A stretch of 12,222 nt of DNA from Paramuribaculum sp. Lineage in GTDB: Bacteria > Bacteroidota > Bacteroidia > Bacteroidales > Muribaculaceae. The stretch is from positions 1 to 12,222 of the forward strand of contig VSPV01000072.1 of NCBI GenBank assembly GCA_009775605.1. Reading direction: 5' to 3'. Of this stretch, positions 1 to 7,508 are shown in pieces. The translations under genes and the position numbers were made by a program. The first letter of the stretch is position 1. Each line of letters opens with the position of its first letter. The notes under the pieces were generated by a model, which did not search any database, was not told the origin of the DNA, and saw only the letters and a list, made by a program, of their open reading frames with translations.

Positions 1-1028
1 ACACCATATATCTTAAGAAGGTCGAGGGGCTGTTTTCCGAGCTTACCCGAGACTGGCAAGTGCCGGGCATGGTATATGAGGCTTCGCAGCTTCAGGATAT
101 CGAGGTTCCCAATCCTTCGGAAAAGGTCCGGGAAGTCACGGGGGTATGGGGCGTGGCCGAGAGCTGCGCCATAGCCGCCTCCGAAGGGGGCACGCTTGTG
201 ATGGAAAAGACCAAGGGAAAACTCTCGGAGGATAATGACTTCACATTCGCTGTGGCGGTGGATTCGTCGGCGTTGCGCGGCGGTCACATAGAGATTGTAG
301 GTGCCGGTCCCGGCGATCCGGAGCTCGTTTCGGTCCGCGGCAAGCGTTTCCTGGAGGAAGCCGACCTTATTCTGTATGCGGGAAGCCTCGTTCCGGTCGA
401 GCTTACCCATTATGCCAAGCCGGGATGCACGGTGCGTAGTTCGGCAAGCATGGCTCTTGAGGAGCAGTTCGCGCTTATGAAGGATTTCTACGACCGCGGA
501 TGCCTTGTGGTGCGTCTGCACACCGGCGACCCCTGCGTCTATGGCGCTATCCAGGAACAGATGGCGTTTTTCGACCGCTACGGCATGTCTTATCATATCA
601 CCCCCGGCATTTCGTCCTTCCAGGCTGCTGCAGCCGCTCTGCGCTCACAGTTCACCATTCCGGAAAAGGTGCAGTCCATTATTCTCACCCGTGGCGAGGG
701 ACGCACGCCTATGCCCGAGAAAGAAAAACTTCACCTGCTGGCACGTTCGCAGAGCACCATGTGCATTTATCTGAGCGCCGCCATTGTCGACGAGGTGCAG
801 AAGGAACTCCTTATGTCGTATCCTCCGGAGACTCCTGTGGCGGCATGCTATAAACTCACATGGAAAGAAGAGAAGATTTACCGCGGTCAGCTCAAGGATC
901 TTGCCAGAATAGTGCATGACAACAATCTCTCGCTGACAACCCTTCTTGTGGTGGGTGATGCAATCGATAACCGCAATGGCCTTTCAAAGCTTTACGACCG
1001 CAGTTTCACCCATCTTTTCCGCAAATGA
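1..1028 (+). CDS. CbiG C-terminal domain fused to cobalt-precorrin-4 C11-methyltransferase (partial, 5' end outside window)
   Basis: The frame is open from base 3 with no start needed, so the gene begins left of the window; 341 residues are visible. Residues 1 to about 95 resemble the C-terminal (CobE-like) domain of CbiG, the cobalt-precorrin-5A hydrolase, including the stretch GVWGVAESCAIAAS followed by GGTLVMEKTKG. From about residue 97 it is a CobM/CbiF-type SAM-dependent tetrapyrrole methyltransferase: GAGPGDPEL near residue 100 (SAM loop), YAGSLVP, TGDPCVYG near residue 175 and TPGISSFQAAAA. Family knowledge: CbiF methylates C11 of cobalt-precorrin-4 and CbiG then opens the delta-lactone, so the fusion would join consecutive steps of the anaerobic cobalamin pathway in the cytoplasm. 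The stop overlaps the next gene's start (ATGA), indicating one operon with coupled translation. A GTG at 60 could be called as a start but falls inside the CbiG domain. The N-terminal CbiG domain, and any further fused domain, cannot be seen here. Confidence 0.9.
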   Translation, partial: TIYLKKVEGLFSELTRDWQVPGMVYEASQLQDIEVPNPSEKVREVTGVWGVAESCAIAASEGGTLVMEKTKGKLSEDNDFTFAVAVDSSALRGGHIEIVGAGPGDPELVSVRGKRFLEEADLILYAGSLVPVELTHYAKPGCTVRSSASMALEEQFALMKDFYDRGCLVVRLHTGDPCVYGAIQEQMAFFDRYGMSYHITPGISSFQAAAAALRSQFTIPEKVQSIILTRGEGRTPMPEKEKLHLLARSQSTMCIYLSAAIVDEVQKELLMSYPPETPVAACYKLTWKEEKIYRGQLKDLARIVHDNNLSLTTLLVVGDAIDNRNGLSKLYDRSFTHLFRK

Positions 1029-2821
1029 TAATCATATTCGGAGGTACTACCGAGGGAAGGCTTGCCGGGTCGGTGCTTGACGAGGCCGGTTCTCCCTTTT
1101 TCTACTCCACCCGCGGCGCCCTTCAGCAGGTGGAGGGGAAGAATATGAAGCGCCACACCGGCGCGATGGACTCGGATGCAATGACGGCCTTTTGCCGTGA
1201 AAACGGTATAAAATGCATTGTGGATGCCGCGCACCCCTTCGCTGTCGGGCTACATGAGGCCGTGGCTCAGACCTCTGCTGTTACCGGCATCCCCGTTGTG
1301 AGGCTGGAGCGCACGTATCCTCCGCGAATCGCGGGCGTCAATGTGGTGTGGTGCGATGATTTCGACGATGCTCTTGCCCGGCTTGAAAGCGAAGGCATAG
1401 AATCACTTCTTGCGTTGACAGGGGTTCAGACCATCCGGCGCCTCAAACCTTATTGGAGCCGACACAGATGCGTGTTCAGAATTCTTGACCGCGAGGAATC
1501 CCGCGATCTGGCACAATCGGAAGGGTTTCCGGCTGACTGTCTTGTGAAATATGGCGGGGAGCTTGCCGATCTCATCCGTGAGATTTTGCCGCAGGCACTC
1601 ATCACGAAGGAAAGCGGAGAGTCGGGTGGCTTTGAAGAGAAGTTCGAAGCGGCCCGCGAGTTCGGTCTGAAACTTTTTGTGGTAAAAAGGCCTGCACTGC
1701 CTTCCGGCTTCGTGACGGTTACGGGGCGCCACGGGCTGCGCAGGGCGGTAGAGAAACTCTGTCCGGGATTTTTCCCGTTGCGCTCAGGGTTCACCACCGG
1801 CGCGTGCGCCACGGCTGCCGCCAAAGCAGCCATTACCGCGCTCGTCACCGGTGAGGCCGTGAATTCCGTGGAGTTCAGTCTGCCCGACGGCGAACTGACT
1901 TCGATGGAGATTTCAGCGGTTGAGATCTCAGAAAATTCGGCTACGGCTCAGGTGGTGAAGGATGGCGGCGACGACCCCGATGTGACCCATGGAAAGATTA
2001 TAGAAGTGGAGGTGCGTCTCTCGGGCCATGAAGGAATAGCATTCCATGCCGGAGAGGGGGTGGGCACGGTGACTCTTCCCGGCCTCGGTCTCGCTCCCGG
2101 CGAACCTGCCATTAATCCGGTGCCGAGAAAAATGATTGCGGCTGAGATACGCAAAGTCTATGACGGGGGAGTGGATGTCACCGTCAGTGTGCCTGGGGGG
2201 AGAGAACTCGCCCTGCGCACATTCAATCCCAAACTCGGAATCGAGGGGGGGATTTCCATCATCGGTACCTCCGGAATAGTGCGGCCGTTCTCATCTGAAG
2301 CGTTTGTGGAATCTCTGCGCAGGGAGATGGAAGTGGCTGTAGCCATAGGCTGCTCCCATATAGTTGTGAACTCCGGTGCGCGGAGCGAGCGCTTTGTAAA
2401 GACTCTTTATCCCGGATATCCTCCGCAGGCTTTCATCCATTACGGCAATGCGATTGGCGAGACAATGAAAATAGCGTCGCAGCTCGGCATCGGACGGCTT
2501 ACAATAGGGCTGATGATAGGCAAGGCCGTGAAGCTCGCCGAGGGCCACACCGATACCCACAGCGGAAATGTGGTTATGAACCGTGATTTTCTTATCGGCA
2601 CCGCGCGTGAGGCGGGGTGCTCGCCGGATGCAGCCGAAAAAATCGCGGGAATAAGGCTTGCCCGGGAACTGTGGACGGTTCTGGAGGATGGGGATGCACG
2701 CAGATTCTTCAGCCGGATTCTTGAGCTGTGCCACGCTGAGTGCCGCAGGCTTTTCCCCCGCGGGCGCTTAGAGGCTGTCATTGTCAGCGACAGCGGAGAG
2801 ATTCCTTACCGCATGGAGTAG
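1025..2821 (+). CDS. Precorrin-6A reductase / cobalt-precorrin-5B C1-methyltransferase fusion (CobK/CbiJ-CbiD)
   Basis: This 598-residue protein carries two enzymes. Residues 1 to about 245 look like CobK/CbiJ, the NAD(P)H-dependent precorrin-6A reductase: the start MIIIFGGTTEGR is a nucleotide-binding loop, AHPFA lies near residue 70, and RLERTYPP follows. Residues from about 251 to the end are CbiD, which methylates C1 of cobalt-precorrin-5B: the CbiD signature RSGFTTGACATAAAKAA begins near residue 253, followed by DDPDVTHG, GEGVGTVTLPGLGL, GTSGIVRPFS and HTDTHSGNVVMN. CbiD acts directly before the reductase, so the fusion joins successive steps. CbiD, with CbiG and CbiF before it, marks the oxygen-independent, early-cobalt route. 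The ATG at 1025 overlaps the upstream stop and starts directly at the Rossmann strand. The 3' end overlaps the convergent btuD gene by 54 bases. Both domains look intact. The calls are strong; enzyme activity is inferred from family. Confidence 0.93.
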   Translation: MIIIFGGTTEGRLAGSVLDEAGSPFFYSTRGALQQVEGKNMKRHTGAMDSDAMTAFCRENGIKCIVDAAHPFAVGLHEAVAQTSAVTGIPVVRLERTYPPRIAGVNVVWCDDFDDALARLESEGIESLLALTGVQTIRRLKPYWSRHRCVFRILDREESRDLAQSEGFPADCLVKYGGELADLIREILPQALITKESGESGGFEEKFEAAREFGLKLFVVKRPALPSGFVTVTGRHGLRRAVEKLCPGFFPLRSGFTTGACATAAAKAAITALVTGEAVNSVEFSLPDGELTSMEISAVEISENSATAQVVKDGGDDPDVTHGKIIEVEVRLSGHEGIAFHAGEGVGTVTLPGLGLAPGEPAINPVPRKMIAAEIRKVYDGGVDVTVSVPGGRELALRTFNPKLGIEGGISIIGTSGIVRPFSSEAFVESLRREMEVAVAIGCSHIVVNSGARSERFVKTLYPGYPPQAFIHYGNAIGETMKIASQLGIGRLTIGLMIGKAVKLAEGHTDTHSGNVVMNRDFLIGTAREAGCSPDAAEKIAGIRLARELWTVLEDGDARRFFSRILELCHAECRRLFPRGRLEAVIVSDSGEIPYRME

Positions 2822-3784
2822 TTCCTCTATCGAAGCGCACACAATGCCGTTTACCTTAAAACTGTCATCGGTGACATCCACCGCAATCGGTGATTCAGTC
2901 AGTTCGTCGCCTATAAAACCTATGCGCCGCAGGGCTTTCCGTGCCATAGCCACCCTGGGCCCCGCGCCCCGCAGGTTTATGGGGCGGTTCGCACGCGTGT
3001 CAATCCTGAAAAGTCCGCTCTCAGGGTCGAACACCACTCCATCCCGCTCGAAATACCGGGCCATGTCGCCACTTAGCGAGAGGTCTTCGGGTGTGCCTAT
3101 GCGCAGGCCGTTTGTTTTGTCGATAAGCCATATTTTGTCGGAAATCTGCAGCGCGAGTTCAAGGTCGTGTGTTGACAGAAACACAGCCTTCCCCTCTTCG
3201 TGGGCCATGCGCTGAAGCAGCTGCATTATCTCGACTTTGCTCGGATAGTCAAGGAAGGCGGTAGGCTCGTCGAGGAGTATTATCGGTGTCTGCTGTGCGA
3301 GGGATTTAGCTATCATCACTTTCTGTCGCTCCCCGTCGCTCAGGGTCTGTATCTGCCGTGCGGCGAATTCAGTTATGCCTGTCAGCTGGAGCGCGCGGTC
3401 CACAATCTCGCGGTCCTCGCGCGTGTATTTCCCCCAGAAACCTGTGTACGGGCTGCGGCCCAGCCCCACGAGCTCCCGGACGGTCATGTTGTTAAGCGAA
3501 GGTTTCTCGGTAAGCACCACACCGATGGTGCGCGCAAGCCGCCCCGCCGAATAATCCCGCAAAGGGCGGTCGGCGATTGTAATGCCACCGTGAAGCGGAG
3601 GAATAAACGAGGCCAGCGTTTTCAGGAGGGTGGATTTTCCTGCACCATTGGGCCCGAGCAGGCATGTAAGCTCCGATGTGCTCAGAATGGCTTCGATATG
3701 ACGGGTTATTTCTATGTTGCCGCCGCGTGAATGATACCCGGTGGTGACATTATGGAGGATTATGGCGGGAGAGTGTGCGTTCAT
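2768..3784 (-). CDS. btuD: Cobalamin/iron-siderophore-type ABC transporter ATP-binding protein (BtuD-like)
   Basis: This 338-residue ATPase would power corrinoid import from the cytoplasmic face of the BtuC permease. Visible motifs: Walker A GPNGAGKST (44-52), signature LSDGERQKV (149-157), Walker B IILLDEP (169-175), D-loop Asp180 and switch His207 (STHD). The usual Q-loop glutamine is not evident: the segment reads GVVLTEKPSLNNMTV (89-103), with Thr-Glu near 93-94. BtuD/FecE proteins are usually about 250-260 residues; this one has an extra C-terminal segment of about 85 residues (250-338) with no motif I recognise. The start is chosen at 3784 because it overlaps the btuC stop (ATGA). The final 18 codons overlap the CbiD gene on the other strand. 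The family also serves haem and Fe-siderophores; B12 is chosen because of the cobalamin genes and riboswitch around it. Confidence 0.88.
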   Translation of the reverse strand: MNAHSPAIILHNVTTGYHSRGGNIEITRHIEAILSTSELTCLLGPNGAGKSTLLKTLASFIPPLHGGITIADRPLRDYSAGRLARTIGVVLTEKPSLNNMTVRELVGLGRSPYTGFWGKYTREDREIVDRALQLTGITEFAARQIQTLSDGERQKVMIAKSLAQQTPIILLDEPTAFLDYPSKVEIMQLLQRMAHEEGKAVFLSTHDLELALQISDKIWLIDKTNGLRIGTPEDLSLSGDMARYFERDGVVFDPESGLFRIDTRANRPINLRGAGPRVAMARKALRRIGFIGDELTESPIAVDVTDDSFKVNGIVCASIEELLHAVRNLSAVADNDSL

Positions 3785-4815
3785 ATCGAGCTTTTTCGTT
3801 TGTTAAACAAAACCCACATCACCACCGGGGCTCCAATCAGGGCTGTCACCGAATTGACCGGCAACGCTCCCTCGAATCCCGGCATTCTCGCCACGAGGCT
3901 GCAGAGCAGTGCAAGCGACGCTCCCGCAAGCATCGAGGCAGGCAGAAGTGTTGCATGGTTTGACGTGCGGAATATTCCCCGACACAGATGGGGCACCGCC
4001 AGCCCCAGAAAAACTATCGGGCCGCAATAGGCTGTGACCACGGCCACAAGGACTCCGGAGCATACAATCACGAGCATTCGCGCCCGGTTAATGTTCAGGC
4101 CCAGATTCCTTGCGTAGGAGTCGCCAAGAAGCAGCAGATTAAGTGTCTTGATGAGAAGGAAGGAGAAGGGGAGGATGATAAGCATGAGGACTATGAACAC
4201 GGTGGTCTGTCCGCCCGACACACGGGCGAAACTTCCCAGTCCCCATATCACGTATGCACGGATATCTTCCTCGGCACTGAAGAATTTAAGTACGCCGATT
4301 ATGGCGTTGGCAATATAGCCTATCATCACGCCCATTATCAGGAGGGTGACGTTGCCCCGCACTTTACGCGCCACAAACGCAATCACAGCCATCACCAGCA
4401 GAGAGCCTATGATCGCCGACATGGTTATGGCCACCTCGCCTATAGCACCGAGTTTGCTGAGAGCCACATGGCCAAGGCTTCCGGAAAGCAATATCACGAA
4501 AGCCACGCCCAGACTCGCGCCCGAACTGATTCCGAGCACCGACGGACCGGCCAGAGGATTGCGGAACACCGTCTGCATCAGCAGACCGCTCACCGCGAGT
4601 CCCGCTCCGGCCATTATGGCCGTCAGGGCCTGGGGGAGACGTGACTTCAGCACTATGTTCCGCCATATTTCTGATTCTTCCCCGCCGCCCGAAAGGATTG
4701 CCAGAACGGAGCGCGCGGGAATGTGCACCGAGCCTAAAAGTAGGTTCAGCACAAGAAAAAGGATAATTGACAGCACGAGAGCCGCCATTAGCATCATCGT
4801 AGTCCGGCGGTTCAT
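3781..4815 (-). CDS. btuC: FecCD/BtuC-family ABC transporter permease
   Basis: A 344-residue, highly hydrophobic inner-membrane protein of the FecCD family, whose members have about ten transmembrane helices and work as dimers forming the import channel. It starts with a helix at about residues 7-29 and contains the family's conserved PLAGPSVLGISSGASLG near residues 87-103, with repeated LLxM/GGxxL-type helical segments through to GALPVNSVTALIGAPVVMWVLF near the C-terminus. Length is normal for the family. It sits between the binding protein and ATPase genes with ATGA overlaps at both ends (4812-4815 and 3781-3784), so the three are almost certainly co-translated. The substrate cannot be read from this sequence alone; cobalamin is inferred from BtuF-like and cob/cbi neighbours, with a siderophore or haem as the alternative. 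Confidence 0.9.
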   Translation of the reverse strand: MNRRTTMMLMAALVLSIILFLVLNLLLGSVHIPARSVLAILSGGGEESEIWRNIVLKSRLPQALTAIMAGAGLAVSGLLMQTVFRNPLAGPSVLGISSGASLGVAFVILLSGSLGHVALSKLGAIGEVAITMSAIIGSLLVMAVIAFVARKVRGNVTLLIMGVMIGYIANAIIGVLKFFSAEEDIRAYVIWGLGSFARVSGGQTTVFIVLMLIILPFSFLLIKTLNLLLLGDSYARNLGLNINRARMLVIVCSGVLVAVVTAYCGPIVFLGLAVPHLCRGIFRTSNHATLLPASMLAGASLALLCSLVARMPGFEGALPVNSVTALIGAPVVMWVLFNKRKSSI

Positions 4816-5972
4816 TTCAGTATATGGTAATATACGGGTTTGTAGTCCGGAAGCAATTCGGGATGGAAAGCGTATATCAGATCGGCAAGTACGGTTTCTG
4901 GCTCAACAGGCATGCTTTCGTAAAACGGAACCTCATTCATGTTGCAGTAAATCACCCCATGGTTTTTCCATGCGTCGAAATCGGTGTAGCGGTTGTCTTT
5001 CGCCTTGAGTTCGTCATAGCCGAATGTTCCGTCATGGCTGTTCACGATTCTCCAGAAATCGGCGTGTGAGGCATTGGAATACACTGTCTCGTAATCAAGC
5101 GTGACTCCACCGGATTCGTTGTTGTCTTTCAGAAAATATTCGGCTCCGGCGTCACGGAACATCTGGGCCAGGAAGCTTTTCCCTCCCACGGCATACCAGT
5201 TGCCGCCTCTCATTTCGCCGGTGAAGACCGAAGGCCGTTTATCTACCTTGGACGCCAGATTTTTCAGCTCGTCATATCGGGATTCTATGCCGTCGAAAAC
5301 CTCGTTGGCCTCTTTTTCGCGGCCTGTGAGCAATCCGACTACTTTTATCCATTCAGCCTGTCCCAGAGGCGTAAGCTCTTTATAGCCGAGATGAGGCATA
5401 AGAGGAATATCCACGTTGCGGATGGCATCGTAGCCACCGCGCTTGAACGGTGAAATCAATATAAGGTCAGGGTCAAGGGCTATTATCACTTCGTTGTCGA
5501 AATTACCCTCGATACCAATCTTGTGTGTGATGCCTTTTTCAAGCTGTTTGTTCATCCTGGCGTTGTGAAGATGGCGTGTGCTCGTGATTCCGCATACCAT
5601 ATCGGTTATGCCGAGTTTTATGAAGTTCGAAAGCTGAAGGGAGGTCATGCATATCACGCTCTTCACGGGTGTCTCTATTCTCACGTACCCCTCCGGAGTG
5701 TCGGCGTTGGTGCCTTTCGGAACAAGTGCGAACCTGAACGTCTCGCGCTCCCGGTCTTCGGGATCATTTATTTCGAGAAGGGTCACTCCGTCGGAATAAT
5801 TCACATGAAATCCCTTGGCATGGCGCGGCGAGACCAGTGCCAGTGAATCTACTCCGCATGAATCGGCAAGAGTGGCTTCGTGATGTGCTGACCGTCCGGT
5901 GCATCCCGTGACTGACGGAAGCATCGATGCGAGGATTACCGTGGCGGCTGCTAAATGTCTCAGGAATCTCAT
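4812..5972 (-). CDS. btuF: Cobalamin/siderophore ABC transporter substrate-binding lipoprotein (BtuF-like)
   Basis: A 386-residue periplasmic binding protein that should hand corrinoid to BtuCD. The N-terminus has a signal peptide with lipobox VTGC (cleavage before Cys24), so it is anchored to a membrane by lipid. The fold is that of the TroA/BtuF-like binding proteins (Peripla_BP_2): a first lobe with MTSLQLSNFIKLGITDMVCGITS, then DNEVIIALDPDLILISPF, a helical linker rich in Glu/Lys (WIKVVGLLTGREKEANEVF), and a second lobe with VGGKSFLAQMFRDAGAEY. It is longer than E. coli BtuF (about 266 residues), mainly through about 80 N-terminal residues before the first lobe, as is usual in Bacteroidetes homologues. 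ATG 5972 is the first start that gives a full signal peptide. Its stop overlaps the btuC start (ATGA). A TATCTTTG -7 box lies 27 bases upstream of the start. Confidence 0.87.
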   Translation of the reverse strand: MRFLRHLAAATVILASMLPSVTGCTGRSAHHEATLADSCGVDSLALVSPRHAKGFHVNYSDGVTLLEINDPEDRERETFRFALVPKGTNADTPEGYVRIETPVKSVICMTSLQLSNFIKLGITDMVCGITSTRHLHNARMNKQLEKGITHKIGIEGNFDNEVIIALDPDLILISPFKRGGYDAIRNVDIPLMPHLGYKELTPLGQAEWIKVVGLLTGREKEANEVFDGIESRYDELKNLASKVDKRPSVFTGEMRGGNWYAVGGKSFLAQMFRDAGAEYFLKDNNESGGVTLDYETVYSNASHADFWRIVNSHDGTFGYDELKAKDNRYTDFDAWKNHGVIYCNMNEVPFYESMPVEPETVLADLIYAFHPELLPDYKPVYYHILK

Positions 5973-5998
5973 TGAAAACAGAATTTGATAATGTACTG

Positions 5999-6006
5999 CA
6001 AAGATA
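5999..6006 (-). promoter_or_regulatory. Predicted -7 promoter box for btuFCD
   Basis: On the minus strand the bases read TATCTTTG, an exact match to the Bacteroidetes -7 consensus TAnnTTTG. No TTTG/TTG is seen 19-21 bases further upstream, so the -33 element is poor. The leader to the btuF ATG would be only about 20 bases. This promoter would make btuFCD its own transcript, consistent with the terminator upstream. Confidence 0.5.
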
Positions 6007-6023
6007 ATATAAATTAGCGTATG

Positions 6024-6036
6024 GGCAGGTCTTGAC
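6024..6036 (-). other. B12-box-like fragment upstream of btuF
   Basis: The minus strand reads GTCAAGACCTGCC, which equals the riboswitch B12 box of this window (GTCAGAAGACCTGCC) with two bases missing. Just upstream GAAGGCCGCTCTCC resembles GAAGGCTCTCC of the same riboswitch. The rest of the aptamer core (GGTGAAA, CCGCTG) is not present, so this is not a working cobalamin riboswitch; it may be a relic or a chance match. Confidence 0.3.
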
Positions 6037-6081
6037 AGGGATAGTGGAGAGCGGCCTTCTTTTCGGGTGGGAGGAAAATAT

Positions 6082-6118
6082 GTCTTCCCGGAAACCTGTC
6101 GCAGGCTTCCGGGAAGAC
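6082..6118 (-). terminator. Strong hairpin, probable terminator after the lipoprotein gene
   Basis: A perfect 12-base inverted repeat, GTCTTCCCGGAA (6082-6093) and TTCCGGGAAGAC (6107-6118), with an inner CCTG/CAGG stem (6095-6098 and 6102-6105) around a TCG loop. It lies 24 bases after the lipoprotein stop. On the minus strand it is followed by ATATTTTCC, a short T-rich tail, while the plus strand side has none, so termination of the receptor/lipoprotein transcript is the best reading. Confidence 0.75.
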
Positions 6119-6142
6119 GGTGTTTACCAAATATGATTATTT

Positions 6143-7456
6143 TTAGAGATTTTCCACTACTCTTATCTGTTCGAAGAAGTAACCGGTAGCCATCTCTGCA
6201 CCCTTCACGGTGGTGCCGTCGGCTACATTGTAGATGTATATCACCGGGTTGACCCCTTCGGCATCCACGCCTAAATAAGCTTTTCCGTCTACAGCCGCCA
6301 TTCTCGAAGAGAATCGTCCGCTGCTGAAGGGCAGACGCTTTCCGTCGATGCTCACCGGTGTGTTCTCGATGGTAGTGAGGTCAATCACGGAATAATAATA
6401 GCTGAAATCGTCAATTCCGTTTTCCATACCATCCTCGCGAGCATAGGCCAGAGCCTTGTTCTCGCCTATGTAGATGATAGAATTGAGTTTTGCTGCCGAT
6501 GTGAAACCGTCATAGCTCGGATCGAAATCCGTTGAACCTGCAGGTATCTTCAGCAGGTGGCTTTTTTCGGTTTCGTCTGTCTCAGTTGAAAAGCAGGCCA
6601 CATAGAGATTGTCGTTTTCATCAATCATAGTTATGTTCTGCAGAAGTTCGCCATAGGCGCTTCCCACCATCTCGCAGTCGAGGAAGCAGGGTTTGTTGCT
6701 TTCGACGGCCATTGTCTCGGGATTGATTACGGCGGTATACATGGGTGTTACCCTTTTGGCCCGCTTGCCCTCCGACTTGGCGTAATAGAAATAGAAAAGC
6801 TTGTTGTCCGATTTTCTGTAAGCGGCAATGCCCGATGTGGTAAGTTTTTTGCCCGGAGCCGGTATCTGTATGTCGAGTGTTCCTTCGGCTATGATGGAGA
6901 GGTCCTCGGCATTGAGTTTGGTCCAGATAATTTTCTCGGCATCTCCGTCGGCTGCCATTATCAGAAGGGTATTGTCGCCGATCCAGGCATGGGTGTATTT
7001 ACGTGCCGAATAGGTATTGGTCTTGAACTGGCGTTCGGCGATAGTCTCGATTCTGTTGTCTTTGATTACGTATTTACCGAAACATGTTCCTGCCACGGGC
7101 ACCTGATAGTAATATTTACCCTTGAGAATGGTTTCAAGAGTGAGAACGGCATTGACCTCCGTACCGGTACCTTCAAAGTTGATTACAGGCTGGTCGGCAT
7201 TGAGTGATTCCATGCTTTTTACCAGAGTCTGCACGTCGCGTCCCATACCGCCGTGACGGTCGAGGGCCACCCAGAGATCGAAGTGATAGTTGGGCTTTTC
7301 CTCGGGTTCGTCGGGATTGTCAGGGGTGTCCGGTTTCGAGGGTTGTTCCGGTTCGGGTTTGTCAGATGGTTTGGGATCGTCGCTTGAGCATGATGCCTGA
7401 CCCAGAGCAAGCATCAGGGCGGCGAATCCTGTCAGAAGGAATTTCAGTTTTTTCAT
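6143..7456 (-). CDS. Surface-exposed beta-propeller-type lipoprotein, probable corrinoid-binding partner of the receptor (DUF4374-like)
   Basis: A 437-residue lipoprotein. A signal peptide ends in QASC (Cys23; Gln at -3 is unusual), followed by SSDD, which fits the Bacteroidetes lipoprotein export signal for display on the cell surface. Residues about 28-55 form a Pro/Glu/Asp-rich linker of PxxP-like repeats (KPEPEQPSKPDTPDNPDEP) that would hold the body away from the membrane. The rest is beta-rich with repeating segments such as NTLLIMAADG, KLFYFYYAK, NDNLYVACFS and GKAYLGVDAEG, typical of a propeller; overall it resembles DUF4374 proteins, the family I associate with surface lipoproteins paired with TonB-dependent receptors (XusB type). 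It lies 52 bases after the receptor, on the same riboswitch-led transcript, the gene order seen for BtuB-BtuG in Bacteroides. Role in capturing B12 or another corrinoid is inference; a metal-chelate role is the alternative. Confidence 0.7.
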   Translation of the reverse strand: MKKLKFLLTGFAALMLALGQASCSSDDPKPSDKPEPEQPSKPDTPDNPDEPEEKPNYHFDLWVALDRHGGMGRDVQTLVKSMESLNADQPVINFEGTGTEVNAVLTLETILKGKYYYQVPVAGTCFGKYVIKDNRIETIAERQFKTNTYSARKYTHAWIGDNTLLIMAADGDAEKIIWTKLNAEDLSIIAEGTLDIQIPAPGKKLTTSGIAAYRKSDNKLFYFYYAKSEGKRAKRVTPMYTAVINPETMAVESNKPCFLDCEMVGSAYGELLQNITMIDENDNLYVACFSTETDETEKSHLLKIPAGSTDFDPSYDGFTSAAKLNSIIYIGENKALAYAREDGMENGIDDFSYYYSVIDLTTIENTPVSIDGKRLPFSSGRFSSRMAAVDGKAYLGVDAEGVNPVIYIYNVADGTTVKGAEMATGYFFEQIRVVENL

Positions 7457-7483
7457 TTTGAGTGACTATGATTATGTTTTAAG

Positions 7484-7502
7484 ATTTTACTTCGGGTAAA
7501 AT
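7484..7502 (-). other. Small AT-rich hairpin between receptor and lipoprotein genes
   Basis: ATTTTAC and GTAAAAT form a perfect 7-base stem around a 5-base loop in the 52-base gap between the two genes. It has no GC-rich stem or T-tail, so it is not a convincing terminator. It might stabilise or separate the two cistrons, or mean nothing. Confidence 0.3.
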
Positions 7503-7508
7503 TATGGT

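Noticed and set aside
60..62. GTG as the start of the CbiG-CobM gene
   Set aside because: The frame continues upstream with sequence fitting the same CbiG domain, so the gene is truncated by the window edge.
2775..2793. Short hairpin CTGTC/GACAG in the convergent overlap as a shared terminator
   Set aside because: Only 5 bases of stem with no T-run on either strand.
3988..5008. Long plus-strand open frames (218 and 220 codons) over btuC
   Set aside because: Antisense to the permease; composition is that of reverse-complemented hydrophobic codons (His/Arg/Ser-rich) and no family is recognisable.
6020..6142. Full second cobalamin riboswitch upstream of btuF
   Set aside because: Only a B12-box-like fragment is present; the GGTGAAA and CCGCTG core blocks are missing and a terminator hairpin fills the space.
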